Notes under the pieces: model-generated
The model's input: the letters and a program-made list of their open reading frames with translations, nothing else
Told to the model about the DNA's origin: nothing
The model's database searches: none
Assembly: GCA_012514775.1 (NCBI GenBank)
Contig: JAAYZQ010000032.1
Span: 1-21,191 of the forward strand
Direction: 5' to 3'
Length of the DNA: 21,191 nucleotides
Source: Anaerolineaceae bacterium
GTDB taxonomy: Bacteria; Chloroflexota; Anaerolineae; JAAYZQ01
Program-made: the position numbers and the translations under genes
In this document: positions 7,759 through 14,843 of the stretch, in pieces
How positions within the stretch are numbered: position 1 is the first letter of the stretch
Layout of the letters: each line of letters begins with the position of its first letter

Positions 7759-9222
7759 CTAGCCTTCGCGCCTGGCCCGCCAGGCACGGGCGATCCGGGT
7801 GCGTCGCCAGCGGGCACGCAAGGGATTCAGGGGACGCGACAGGTAAGCGACCTCTTGCAGCAGCTCGTCTCGCGCCTGGGCCAGCTTGTGGCCCTCGTTG
7901 GCGTACAGGTCCCGCTCCCTGGTCAGCCGATCCTGGACGCGCTCCGTCTCGGCGACGTAATAGGGATTGCCAAAGCGGTCGCCCATGGCCTCCCGGTCGG
8001 GAGCCCGGCGCGGATTGCGGCAGAATTCGACCAGGGGGCGCGCTGCCCGCTCCCAGGTCAGGGTCGAGCGCAGGCGGGCCGAACGCGCTTCCCGCTCCTC
8101 GCTCGACAGGGCCAGCAGCCCTTCAATGGCTTTCGCCACCTCCTCGACGTCCCCGCAGGGTACGACGAGGGCCAGATCGCCGCCGGCCGCCAGCTCGGCG
8201 GTGGCATCTCCCCCCGTGATCACGCACGGCAGCCCGGCCCAGGCATACTCCATGACCCGGCTGCGAAAGGCAAGCCTGGTCTCCAGCGTGTCGAATGCCA
8301 GGGCGAGGGCGACGTCGCTCTCAAGGAGCACGTTGGGCCAGTCGGCATAGTCGATCCAGTCCCCGAAAATGATCGCCTTATCCAGCAGGCCGGTCTCGGC
8401 AGCGAGCTGCCTCGTAAGCTCGAGCTGGGTTGGCATCTGGCTCATCCAGGGATTGGGGTGGGCGATGCCTGGAAAGGCCAGGCGCAGGTTTTGGTGCCGC
8501 GGCCAGAGCTGGGCCACCGCCCGCAGGGCAGTCAGGGGATCGAGCCAGGGCCAGAGACCGCCCCCCCACAGAATGAGGCGATCGTCGGGTCCGATGCCCG
8601 GCCACACTCCCTTGATCCCCCGGCCCGTGGGGCGCGGCGGAGCCGCGGGAATGCCAAAGGGCACGGTGTCCACGAGGCGGCGCAGCGACGAATCCTCGCG
8701 AAAGGTCCAGGCGTTGATCCGTCCGTTGGCCTCCAGCAGGCCAAGCCACCAGTCCCGCTGCCGCTCGCTGGCGCAGATGTAGAAATCGCCGACCAGGTAC
8801 TGCTGGTTCAGGTCGCGCATTCGCTGCCACCACAGCGCGTTTTGCGCCTCGACGTCCAGGAAGCTGTTGAGGGCCAGCCACTCGGCCAGCAGGGGAACGT
8901 AGCCGTCCACGACGAGGTACGCCTGGCTCTGTGCCAGCTCCGGAAAGTCGCTGATGATGTCGCTGGGGCAGATGACGATCTCGTTGGCCTCCACCAGCGG
9001 TTGGAGCGAAGCCCACTCCCGGCGAGAATAGCGGGCGATGGCCACGGACGGCGCCGGCAGGTCGGGTGGAGAGTCGGCCGGCACGGCCAGCGTAACGTCG
9101 GCGTGGGGCGCCAGGGACTGTGCCAGGTGCCAATAGCGAATGCCGGGCCCGGCCATCCTCTGGCCGACGATATCCTGGCTGATGAGCAGGGCGCGGTGCC
9201 GGCTTTTAACGGAATCCGCCAC
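7759..9222 (-). CDS. GT4-like glycosyltransferase with C-terminal coiled coil
   Basis: This 487-residue GT-B-type protein is the first glycosyltransferase after wzt. The start is GTG 9222, supported by GGAGGG 7 nt upstream; the ATG at 9243 lacks such a site. Translation therefore begins inside the last codons of wzt (17-nt overlap). The N-terminus has ISQDIVGQRMAGPGIRYWHLA, cut here into its core MAGPGIRYWHLA (about 23-34), and LAVPAD, matching the paralogue at 4069-5454. The shared KGV-x-PGIGP and ILWGGG-x-W-x-WLDP signature opens the second domain, which ends with LETRLAFRSRVMEYAWAGLP. The final 80 residues contain a predicted coiled coil (AETERVQDRLTRERDLYANE region) and a strongly basic tail, RARWRRTRIARAWRARR. 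That tail could anchor it to the membrane. Substrate is unknown. Confidence 0.88.
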   Translation of the reverse strand: MADSVKSRHRALLISQDIVGQRMAGPGIRYWHLAQSLAPHADVTLAVPADSPPDLPAPSVAIARYSRREWASLQPLVEANEIVICPSDIISDFPELAQSQAYLVVDGYVPLLAEWLALNSFLDVEAQNALWWQRMRDLNQQYLVGDFYICASERQRDWWLGLLEANGRINAWTFREDSSLRRLVDTVPFGIPAAPPRPTGRGIKGVWPGIGPDDRLILWGGGLWPWLDPLTALRAVAQLWPRHQNLRLAFPGIAHPNPWMSQMPTQLELTRQLAAETGLLDKAIIFGDWIDYADWPNVLLESDVALALAFDTLETRLAFRSRVMEYAWAGLPCVITGGDATAELAAGGDLALVVPCGDVEEVAKAIEGLLALSSEEREARSARLRSTLTWERAARPLVEFCRNPRRAPDREAMGDRFGNPYYVAETERVQDRLTRERDLYANEGHKLAQARDELLQEVAYLSRPLNPLRARWRRTRIARAWRARREG

Positions 9223-10483
9223 TGGAGTTCCCTCCGGCCGCATGCTCCAGGCTCGCCTCCTCGGGGTTGAACTGCCACTGCCCGTTCGTCGTCATGAGCC
9301 CGTAGCGCTCCAGCGACTTGCCGGGATAGACGCGGAAGGAATAGGCCCGGTCGTGGAAATCGTACATCTCGCTGTCGTCTCGCGTGTGGCACGAAACCGA
9401 GACCCGGTAGGTCCCTTCCAGCAACGTCAGGGATGGAATGCGGTACACGACCACGCCCTCGCCCTCTACGGACGGAATGCGCATCCCGCCAAAGCCGGTG
9501 TTGGGGCCGCTGACCAGCATGCCGTTCTGGTGGTGGATGGACATGCCAAAGATGGGGTCCTCGACGGGCTCCCTGGCGCGATAGTGCAGCCGGATCTCCA
9601 TGTCCGAGCCGGTGACGAAAACGCGACAGGGCTGCCCCTTGCTGTCGAGCAGCTCGACCTTGGTAATCTGCACTCTTCCTGTTCCCCACCGGTTGCCGCT
9701 GTCAAGCTTGGGCAAGGAGCTCTCGCCCTCCAGGTTTTCCTCGCAGGCCACCTTGTTGAGGTAGGCCATGACCACTTCCGCCGGCTGACCAAAGGCCTGG
9801 ATCTGGCCGTCTTCCAGCCAGATGGCCTTTTCGCACAACGACTGGATAGAGCCAAGGTCGTGGGACACGAGAACGATGGCCAGGCCTTGCCGCCGCAGCT
9901 CGGCGATCTTGTCCAGGCACTTGTGTTGGAAGCGCGCGTCGCCGACGGCCAGAACCTCGTCGATGAGGACGATCTCGGGGTCCGTGTGAGCGGCGATGGA
10001 AAAGCCGAGGCGAACGTACATGCCCGAGGAATAGTGCTTGACGGGCACGTCGATGAACATGTCCAGCTCGGCAAAGTCGATGATCCGATCCATCTTGCGG
10101 CGGATCTGGTCATGGGTCAGGCCCAGGATCGAGCCGTTCAGATAAATGTTCTCCCGGCCGGTAAGGTCGGGGTGAAAGCCCGCCCCCAGTTCCAGGAGGG
10201 CACCCAGCCGGCCGCTGACCTCCACACGCCCTGACGTGGGCTCGATGATGCGCGACATGAGCTTGAGGACGGTGCTTTTGCCGGCGCCATTCGGCCCGAT
10301 AAAGCCCACCACTTCGCCCATCTTGACCTCGAAGCTCACGTCTGACAGAACCCAATAGGGCTGCGACCTCCGGGATCGCCCTTCCACTCGTAACAGGCTG
10401 AGGAAGAGCTCCTGGAAGGACTGCGGGCGTTCCCGGCGGAGCGCAAACTTTTTCGAGACGTGATCGAAGCGAATAGCAGTCAT
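9206..10483 (-). CDS. wzt: Polysaccharide ABC exporter ATPase with C-terminal glycan-binding domain (Wzt-like)
   Basis: The 425-residue protein is the ATP-hydrolysing half of a Wzm/Wzt-type exporter, which flips lipid-linked polysaccharide across the cytoplasmic membrane. Walker A is GPNGAGKST (63-71), the signature is the degenerate YSSGM (151-155) typical of Wzt/TagH proteins, Walker B is IVLIDE (171-176) and the H-loop is H208. Residues about 268-400 form a beta-rich Wzt C-terminal domain. In characterised homologues that domain binds the modified non-reducing end of the glycan. The ATG at 10483 has GAAGG upstream. An ATG at 10546 lies upstream of the predicted transcription start and is excluded. 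It heads the glycosyltransferase operon. The expected Wzm permease gene is neither upstream nor downstream within the window. Confidence 0.93.
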   Translation of the reverse strand: MTAIRFDHVSKKFALRRERPQSFQELFLSLLRVEGRSRRSQPYWVLSDVSFEVKMGEVVGFIGPNGAGKSTVLKLMSRIIEPTSGRVEVSGRLGALLELGAGFHPDLTGRENIYLNGSILGLTHDQIRRKMDRIIDFAELDMFIDVPVKHYSSGMYVRLGFSIAAHTDPEIVLIDEVLAVGDARFQHKCLDKIAELRRQGLAIVLVSHDLGSIQSLCEKAIWLEDGQIQAFGQPAEVVMAYLNKVACEENLEGESSLPKLDSGNRWGTGRVQITKVELLDSKGQPCRVFVTGSDMEIRLHYRAREPVEDPIFGMSIHHQNGMLVSGPNTGFGGMRIPSVEGEGVVVYRIPSLTLLEGTYRVSVSCHTRDDSEMYDFHDRAYSFRVYPGKSLERYGLMTTNGQWQFNPEEASLEHAAGGNSSGGFR

Positions 10484-10545
10484 CTGCCTTCTTTCTAGGC
10501 CCTCAGCATCCTCGGTGCAGCTTGCGGGTTTAGGCCGGTGGAGCA

Positions 10546-10574
10546 ATTATAGCATCCTTGCGACCAGTTTCCAA
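10546..10574 (-). promoter_or_regulatory. wzt: Promoter of the wzt/glycosyltransferase operon
   Basis: On the minus strand TTGGAA (10574-10569) and a perfect TATAAT (10551-10546) are separated by 17 nt. Start of transcription would be near 10539, leaving a leader of about 56 nt before the ATG at 10483. This separates wzt and the glycosyltransferases from gmhB upstream. Confidence 0.7.
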
Positions 10575-10650
10575 ATGATCGCCGCCTGAAGGTTCCGGGC
10601 CCGTGGGCCAACTCCGGTCTCTGCCAGGGCCTTGTGCCGCTGTTCCCGGC

Positions 10651-11211
10651 TCACGGCTCCGCGCCGGCCGGGCCGAGGATGAGCTGCACGGCGCCCGCCA
10701 GGCCGGCGACTATGGGGACCCATGTGTACCCCCGTTTGCGGAGGATGGGCTGCTGGTCGGTGCCGCGGCCGGTTAGCACCAGGATCGGAGAGCAGCCGGC
10801 CGCCAGGGCTGCCTCGACGTCGCTCACGGCGTCGCCTACGAGATAGGAGCCGCTCAGATCCAGATCCAGCTCGCACGCTGCCCGGAGCAGCATGCCCGGC
10901 CTTGGCTTTCGGCAATCGCAGCCCTCGTCGGGTCGATGGGGACAGTAGTAAACGGCATCGATCCGCCCTCCCTGCCGCTCGATCTCGGCCACCATCCGGC
11001 GGTTGATGGCCTCGACCTCAGCGCAGCTTAGAATGCCCCGGCCAATGGGTGACTGGTTGCTGACCAGAACGATGCAGAAAGGCGTGCTCGACAGGCGGGC
11101 GAGGGCAGGGAAAACGTCCGGGAGAAAAGAGACCTCTTCCCACGTTTTCACGTAATCGGACCGGTTCTGGTTGATCACCCCATCCCGGTCCAGGAAAACC
11201 GCTGCTCGCAA
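10651..11211 (-). CDS. gmhB: D,D-heptose 1,7-bisphosphate phosphatase-like HAD protein
   Basis: This 186-residue HAD-superfamily phosphatase matches GmhB, which removes the C7 phosphate of heptose bisphosphate during synthesis of nucleotide-activated heptose. The nucleophile motif is FLDRDGV, with D8 and D10. Motif II is VSNQS (50-54). The Zn-binding cluster C90-x-H92 with C98 and C100 is characteristic of GmhB-type proteins. Motif III/IV includes KPRPGM and VGDAVSD (D127, D131). The start is TTG at 11211, with AGGA 7 nt upstream. It follows a small ORF by 18 nt and precedes the glycan operon, suggesting a role in supplying an activated heptose for that glycan. HisB-N-type histidinol phosphatase is the main alternative, since the two share the fold; no his genes are nearby. 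Confidence 0.88.
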   Translation of the reverse strand: MRAAVFLDRDGVINQNRSDYVKTWEEVSFLPDVFPALARLSSTPFCIVLVSNQSPIGRGILSCAEVEAINRRMVAEIERQGGRIDAVYYCPHRPDEGCDCRKPRPGMLLRAACELDLDLSGSYLVGDAVSDVEAALAAGCSPILVLTGRGTDQQPILRKRGYTWVPIVAGLAGAVQLILGPAGAEP

Positions 11212-11229
11212 GATGCCGTCCTGTGGGCT

Positions 11230-11424
11230 CTACTTGGCGCCGGGCGCCGTGAGGCCGCGCTCGAACGCCTGCTGCGCCTCGCGCAGGCTCAGCTCGACGG
11301 CCCGGGCCCGCTCCGAAAGGGCGACATCCTCCAGGCCGATGGCCTGGCGCAATTCGGTGCAAATGAGGTGCTCCAGGATCAGGTGTACGTGTTCCACCTG
11401 CTCCATGTATTGGACAATTAGCAC
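11230..11424 (-). CDS. Small helical protein of unknown function upstream of gmhB
   Basis: The 64-codon frame starts with GTG at 11424. A purine-rich GAGGGGAG ends 7 nt before it, which supports translation from this codon. The product is predicted to be almost wholly alpha-helical, with an N-terminal half rich in His, Glu and Leu and a single cysteine. There is no signal peptide or membrane segment. It sits 18 nt upstream of the gmhB-like gene and shares its promoter (11575-11547). I do not recognise a family. Its reality rests on the ribosome site, promoter and spacing rather than on homology. Confidence 0.6.
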   Translation of the reverse strand: MLIVQYMEQVEHVHLILEHLICTELRQAIGLEDVALSERARAVELSLREAQQAFERGLTAPGAK

Positions 11425-11546
11425 CGTTGCTCTCCCCTCGTGTGGGTAATTCTGGCTCTGCCCGCACGCCCTGCTCCCCTTCCGGCCAGGGGCAGCGCGT
11501 GGCGCAGGCTCCGCACATCCGGCCCAATGATTTTCGCTGAGCCACG

Positions 11547-11575
11547 ATTGTAGATCGGAAGCTGTGAAATGTCAA
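11547..11575 (-). promoter_or_regulatory. Near-consensus promoter for the small ORF and gmhB
   Basis: A perfect TTGACA (11575-11570), a 17-nt spacer and TACAAT (11552-11547) lie on the minus strand. Transcription would start near 11540, giving a leader of about 115 nt. That leader contains a GC-rich hairpin (CCCCT/AGGGG with flanking GCT/AGC) upstream of the GTG start. Confidence 0.8.
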
Positions 11576-11590
11576 CTGGGCCTCGCGGGT
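11575..11590 (+). repeat. 16-bp direct repeat, copy 1
   Basis: ACTGGGCCTCGCGGGT occurs here and again at 11717-11732. Each copy is preceded by GAAGCTG, 10 nt upstream here and 7 nt upstream in copy 2. This copy abuts the -35 element of the minus-strand promoter. Confidence 0.75.
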
Positions 11591-11671
11591 ATAGGCTACG
11601 GCTTGCATTGTCTCTTGACTGCCGCTGGGACGGCCGAGCACCAATTCGGGAAGTTGGGTGTAGAGAGAAAG

Positions 11672-11689
11672 GCCGAGCCGGCGCTCGGC
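11672..11689. repeat. Inverted repeat in the divergent promoter region
   Basis: GCCGAGC and GCTCGGC form a 7-bp stem with a CGGC loop, midway between the two divergent promoters. No U-tract follows on either strand, so it is not a terminator. It could be a protein-binding palindrome. Confidence 0.45.
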
Positions 11690-11716
11690 GATCCCAGGCA
11701 ACGAAGCTGACTTTGC

Positions 11717-11732
11717 ACTGGGCCTCGCGGGT
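11717..11732 (+). repeat. 16-bp direct repeat, copy 2
   Basis: This is the identical partner of 11575-11590. It ends 15 nt upstream of the -35 element of the plus-strand promoter, so one copy lies close upstream of each divergent promoter. A shared regulator could bind both, or the region may be an old local duplication. Confidence 0.75.
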
Positions 11733-11747
11733 TTTGGGCGGCACCGG

Positions 11748-11776
11748 TTGACAGTCCCGCCGTTCCATGCTATCCT
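11748..11776 (+). promoter_or_regulatory. Promoter of the PIN/hydrolase pair
   Basis: A perfect TTGACA (11748-11753), a 17-nt spacer and TATCCT (11771-11776) give a strong sigma-70-type promoter. Transcription would begin near 11783. This excludes the ATG at 11767 as start of the next gene and supports the TTG at 11806. Confidence 0.75.
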
Positions 11777-11805
11777 TCCCAGAAGGAAGGGAGGGGCATC
11801 GGGCC

Positions 11806-12207
11806 TTGAAGGTCGTCCTGGACACTAACCTGTTCGTCGCCGCCAGCTTTAACCCCCGCAGCCGCTCGGCCCGCATCCTGGGAGAGGTGGCCAGGGGCGC
11901 CCTGGTCATGGCCTGGAACGACGGCACCCGGGGCGAGATCCGGGCCGTCCTGAGCCAGATCCCGCGCCTCTCGTGGGAGCAGTGGGCCGGCCTCTTTCGC
12001 GAGGAGCACCGTTACCGGGGCGAGACCCACCCCGAGCAGTTCTTCCTGGTGCCCGACCCGGACGACCGCAAGTTCGCCGCCCTGGCCGCGGCGACAGGCG
12101 CGACGCTGGTGAGCAACGACGCGCACCTTCTTGACGGGCGCGACGAGTACGACTTTCCCATCCTCTCGCCAGGCGAATTCTGGGAGTCTTTTCTGGAGCA
12201 AAGCTAA
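11806..12207 (+). CDS. PIN-domain protein (putative RNase)
   Basis: The 133-residue protein starts with TTG at 11806, placing the family-typical KVVLDTN at the very N-terminus. GAGGGG lies 9 nt upstream. The acidic PIN residues are visible: D6 in VLDTN, E44 in TRGEIRAVL, D86/D87 in DPDDRKFAALA and D105 in VSNDAHLL. This matches the PIN family of COG1569/TIGR00305 type, often labelled toxin components and expected to cut RNA with Mg2+. No antitoxin-like small DNA-binding gene lies upstream or downstream. It overlaps the hydrolase gene as TAATG, so the two are translationally coupled. Toxin function is not supported by context; an RNA-processing or orphan role is as likely. Confidence 0.88.
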   Translation: MKVVLDTNLFVAASFNPRSRSARILGEVARGALVMAWNDGTRGEIRAVLSQIPRLSWEQWAGLFREEHRYRGETHPEQFFLVPDPDDRKFAALAAATGATLVSNDAHLLDGRDEYDFPILSPGEFWESFLEQS

Positions 12208-13088
12208 TGTCGCAAACGTGGGAGCAATGGAGCCCGGAGCTGTGGACGGCGCAGAGCAGCCTGTACGCCACCAACAGCGGCGTATTCGTTAGCCGGGGGC
12301 AGGCATGCCTCATCGACCCCGGCATTTTTCCCCAGGAGGTGCAGGCCATCGGGCGCTTTGTCGAGGAGCGCGACGCCGAGGTGCGGGCCATCGTCCTGAC
12401 ACACAGCCATTGGGATCACCTCCTGGGCGTCGCGGCCTTTGCCGGCGCGCCGGTCGTCGCCCAGGCCCTCTACGCGCGGACCATCGCCGGCGAGAGGGCA
12501 CAGCGCATCCTGGCGCAGGTTGCCCAGTGGGTGGCCGCCTTTTCCGTGAAGGGCTTTGAGTCCTTTGCCTTGCCGGCGGCTACCCGGACCTTTGACCGGG
12601 AGGACGAGCTGGCCGTCGGCGAGCTGCGCCTGCGACTGGTCCACGCGCCAGGCCACGAGGCCGATCAATGCGTCGTCCACGACCCGCGGTCGGGCGTGCT
12701 GTGGGCGGCAGACATGCTTAGCGACGTGGAGATCCCGTACGTCAGCCACAGCCTGCCGGCCTACAAGGAAACCCTGTCGGCGCTGGCATCGTGGAACATC
12801 CGCATCCTCGTGCCCGGGCACGGGCAGCCCACCTCCGACCCGGGCGAGATCGCTGCGCGCCTGGCCCACGATCGCGCCTACCTGGCCGAGCTTCACGCGC
12901 GGGTGGCCGAAGCCGTGGGGCAGGGCAGGATGGTCGAGGAAACGGTGGAGGCGTGCAGCGCGATGACCTACCGCCACCAGGACGAGAACCTGGGCTGCCA
13001 CCAGCGCAACGTGGAGAGCGCCTACCTGGAGCTGGGGGGCACGCCGCCTCCCACCCCCGTGGGCTGGGATCGGGTTCCGGAGGGTTAG
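12207..13088 (+). CDS. Metallo-beta-lactamase-fold hydrolase
   Basis: This 293-residue protein has the MBL motif THSHWDH (H66, H68, D70, H71), then APGH (H150), AADM (D169) and VPGHG (H205). These are the ligands of a dinuclear Zn or Fe centre. The layout matches glyoxalase II-like or general MBL hydrolases rather than beta-CASP RNases, because no beta-CASP domain is inserted. A helical C-terminal extension of about 80 residues follows and contains Tyr/His/Cys-rich TYRHQDENLGCHQ. The ATG at 12207 overlaps the PIN stop. There is no signal peptide, so it acts in the cytoplasm. Substrate cannot be predicted. Confidence 0.92.
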   Translation: MSQTWEQWSPELWTAQSSLYATNSGVFVSRGQACLIDPGIFPQEVQAIGRFVEERDAEVRAIVLTHSHWDHLLGVAAFAGAPVVAQALYARTIAGERAQRILAQVAQWVAAFSVKGFESFALPAATRTFDREDELAVGELRLRLVHAPGHEADQCVVHDPRSGVLWAADMLSDVEIPYVSHSLPAYKETLSALASWNIRILVPGHGQPTSDPGEIAARLAHDRAYLAELHARVAEAVGQGRMVEETVEACSAMTYRHQDENLGCHQRNVESAYLELGGTPPPTPVGWDRVPEG

Positions 13089-13096
13089 GCAGGCGG

Positions 13097-13110
13097 GCCG
13101 CCGGCGCGGC
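13097..13110. repeat. Short inverted repeat between convergent genes
   Basis: GCCGC and GCGGC form a 5-bp GC stem with a CGGC loop in the 23-bp gap between the convergent stop codons. There is no U-tract, so termination here would be weak at best. Confidence 0.35.
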
Positions 13111-13111
13111 G

Positions 13112-14836
13112 CTAACCGGCGCGCTGGCAGTCGCGGAGCGGGATGGTGCAGTGCACGCTCGTCCCCTGCGGCGAGCTGTCCTCGATCCAGATCCGGCCGC
13201 CATGTGCCTCCACGGCCAGCCGGCAGAAGGCCAAGCCCAGCCCGGGGCCCTGCTGCGGCCCCGGGCCCGAGCTGAATTTCTCAAAGAGCCGGCCCTCCAG
13301 CTCGGGAGGGATGCCGGGCCCCGTGTCGGAAATCTGGATGAGCAGCGCGTCGCCCACAGGACGGGCGGCGACGATGACCCGGCCGCCCGGCGGCGTGAAC
13401 TTGATGGCGTTGCCCGCGAGGTTCTCCAGCACGCGGCGCAGCAGCGCCTCGTCGGCCCACACGACGGGCAGGCTGGTGGGCACGCGGACCTCCAAAGACA
13501 GCTCGTTCTCCCTGGCCAGCAGGCTCATTCCCTGCGTGACGTCGGCGATCAGCCTGGCAGCCTGGACGGGCCGCCGGTTCAGGGGCATCCGGCCGCTTTC
13601 CAACTGGCTCACCTGCAAGATCGTGTTCACCAGGTCCAGGGCGCGGTGGCAACTGGCGCGCGCCAGTTGGACAAAGTTGGCCAGGCTCGGGTCCATTGCC
13701 CCTGGACCGGCGCCCGCCAGGACGTCCAGGCCGGCGGCCACGACGTTGAGGGGATTGCGCAGGTCGTGAACCGTCACGCGGGCCAGGTCCTGGCGCAGCA
13801 TCTCCACGGCCCGGGCCTCGGTGACGTCGCGGACGACGAGGACGCGCCCCTCATACCGCCCGCGGGTGCCCGTCATGGGCAGGGCCAGGACCTCGTGCCA
13901 GCGCTGCACCTCTCCCCGGGTGACGGGGATCCTCTTTGGCTCCTGCCCGGGCTCGACGCAGTGGGTCAGGATCTCGGGCGGCTGGAGCACCTCCGAGGCC
14001 AATTGGCCGCCCAGCTCGTGGGGCCCCAGCCCCAACATGCGCCGCGCCGCGGGGTTGATGTCCACGATGCGATCGTAAGGATCGAGGACGATGACGCCCT
14101 CCAGGAGGTGATCCAGCACAACGCGCTGAGCGATGGGCACGACGTCGAGGAGGTGGTAGCGAAACAGGGCCACGGCGGTAAACCCGGCCGACAGGGCAAA
14201 GGCAAAGGCGCCGGGATCGAAGCCGGGCACCGGTATCATGCCTGTCAGGTGCAGGGCGTTGCCCATGAGAGGGATCATGCTGCTGAGGACGACCGCCAGG
14301 GCCTGGCGGCGGAAAATGGCCGCCGTGCGAGACATAAAGACTACGAACAGGCCGTTGCCGGCGAGGATGTAGCTGTAGCAGGCAAGGGTGTGCACCCAGA
14401 ACCATGGCCCGCGGGCGGGCACCGTCGCCAGGAAGGGGCCCGAGCTGTCGATGACGATATCGGTCCAGACCAGCCCGTGGAGGGAATTGGTCAGGGTCAG
14501 CAGGGTGGTGGCGACGGATGGGAGCGCCAGGAGAACCCGGTTGCGGCGGGTGAGCCAGGCCTCCTGCCCCGAATACCTGATGGCAAAGTGCAGCCAGAAG
14601 AACGGAAGCCAGGCCAGGGAAACGATGATGACCGTTTCCCAGGCCTCCTTGGCCGCCACGTCGCCGGCCGGGATCTCGAAGCCATAGGCCACCAGCCAGA
14701 TGACCACAGGCACGATGAGCAGCACAAAGGCCGGCGCCGCCGGATGGGCCGCGCGGTGGCGCCAGCCATAGTGTGCCAGGAGCACCAGCGCTCCGGCGGC
14801 GATAAACAGCGGCAGTGCGTATGCAATCCCCTGCAA
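13112..14836 (-). CDS. Membrane sensor histidine kinase (7TM-PAS-HisKA-HATPase)
   Basis: The 574-residue protein has about seven hydrophobic helices in residues 4-226, resembling the 7TM sensor of histidine kinases. A PAS domain follows (about 238-340). The phospho-accepting H357 lies in VHDLRNPLN and is followed by a dimerisation helix. The ATPase domain has the N-box NLAGNAIKF (N476), G1 motif DTGPGI (D504), F-box FEKFS and G2 motif GPGLGL (530-535), so all catalytic motifs are intact. The start is TTG at 14836, with GAGGAG only 3 nt upstream; spacing is short, so the exact start is uncertain. The previous gene ends 7 nt earlier, so it is the last gene of the peptide-transporter operon. No response regulator is encoded in the window. 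It may sense a ligand linked to the transporter, which is an inference from position. Confidence 0.92.
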   Translation of the reverse strand: MQGIAYALPLFIAAGALVLLAHYGWRHRAAHPAAPAFVLLIVPVVIWLVAYGFEIPAGDVAAKEAWETVIIVSLAWLPFFWLHFAIRYSGQEAWLTRRNRVLLALPSVATTLLTLTNSLHGLVWTDIVIDSSGPFLATVPARGPWFWVHTLACYSYILAGNGLFVVFMSRTAAIFRRQALAVVLSSMIPLMGNALHLTGMIPVPGFDPGAFAFALSAGFTAVALFRYHLLDVVPIAQRVVLDHLLEGVIVLDPYDRIVDINPAARRMLGLGPHELGGQLASEVLQPPEILTHCVEPGQEPKRIPVTRGEVQRWHEVLALPMTGTRGRYEGRVLVVRDVTEARAVEMLRQDLARVTVHDLRNPLNVVAAGLDVLAGAGPGAMDPSLANFVQLARASCHRALDLVNTILQVSQLESGRMPLNRRPVQAARLIADVTQGMSLLARENELSLEVRVPTSLPVVWADEALLRRVLENLAGNAIKFTPPGGRVIVAARPVGDALLIQISDTGPGIPPELEGRLFEKFSSGPGPQQGPGLGLAFCRLAVEAHGGRIWIEDSSPQGTSVHCTIPLRDCQRAG

Positions 14837-14843
14837 AGGCTCC

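Noticed and set aside
11767..11805. ATG 11767 as start of the PIN gene
   Set aside because: It lies upstream of and overlapping the -10 element; PIN homologues begin at the KVVLDTN segment, supporting TTG 11806.
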